Under the pieces are notes generated by a model, which was given only the letters and a program-made list of their open reading frames with translations, searched no databases and was not told the origin of the DNA. This document shows positions 63,941 to 64,000 of a DNA stretch of 64,000 nucleotides, piece after piece. The stretch is taken from NCBI RefSeq assembly GCF_011764425.1, contig NZ_BLPF01000001.1, positions 1,975,001 through 2,039,000 on the forward strand. The letters run 5' to 3'. Source of the stretch: Phytohabitans houttuyneae. Lineage in GTDB: Bacteria; Actinomycetota; Actinomycetes; Mycobacteriales; Micromonosporaceae. The translations under genes were made by a program, and so were the position numbers. Numbering within the stretch: position 1 is the stretch's first letter; each line of letters starts with the position of its first letter.

Positions 63941-64000
63941 GGCGCAGGTCCCAAACCGCGCCGCTCACCCTCCGAGCGGAATGCGCGACAACAGCCCCAC

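Overview
The window is high-GC DNA with actinobacterial gene content. Evidence includes a type VII (ESX) secretion locus, the coproporphyrin-dependent haem genes (hemE, cgoX/hemY, chdC/hemQ), a DUF3000 gene, and leaderless starts preceded by TANNNT hexamers. Gene content and order fit a filamentous actinomycete, most likely family Micromonosporaceae; that placement is inference.

Region 1 (1-31.7 kb) is an ESX accessory and cargo locus. The left edge holds the end of eccB and, convergent to it, a mycosin that has lost its catalytic His and Ser. From 31.74 kb leftwards to 3.5 kb runs one co-directional block. It encodes two WXG100-type Esx proteins, two larger WXG/PPE-like substrates, a lipoprotein, a SUKH protein, a double-SseB protein, a YbaB/EspL-like protein and several unknowns. 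These feed into a giant CpnT-like polymorphic toxin gene (22850 to 5394; about 5,819 codons once three one-base gaps are restored). Its toxin-like domains in order are: a metallopeptidase-like HExxH domain, a PD-(D/E)xK-like domain, a RelA/SpoT-like synthetase, two papain-fold (glutamine-deamidase-type) domains, a GNAT-like domain, a ParB-like nuclease domain, three more RelA/SpoT-like domains and an ADP-ribosyltransferase. Six small immunity-like genes lie inside this reading frame, all in the same alternative frame, each directly after a toxin domain. This nested layout is the most unusual feature of the window. Two further genes with a repeated GYLWAS domain, one fused to a second ADP-ribosyltransferase, follow.

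Region 2 (32-47.3 kb) is housekeeping: a CBM48-like protein, a GNAT acetyltransferase, chdC, cgoX, an SDR, hemE, DUF3000, two proline-rich membrane proteins (one an HtrA-like protease), ribonuclease D, thiolase plus a FadB/FadJ-type beta-oxidation protein, and a solute-binding lipoprotein coupled to a CPA2 antiporter. Region 3 (47.3-64 kb) has htpG, a two-component system, three tandem beta-propeller paralogues, a membrane protein, dxs, a carbohydrate ABC transporter and a sparse right end.

Nine genes, including the normally essential dxs and cgoX, are each broken by exactly one missing base in a G/C run of 4-5. This pattern points to systematic consensus deletions in the assembly rather than biology. 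The affected genes are annotated as single CDSs with the run given. No tRNA, rRNA, CRISPR array or intact insertion sequence was seen.
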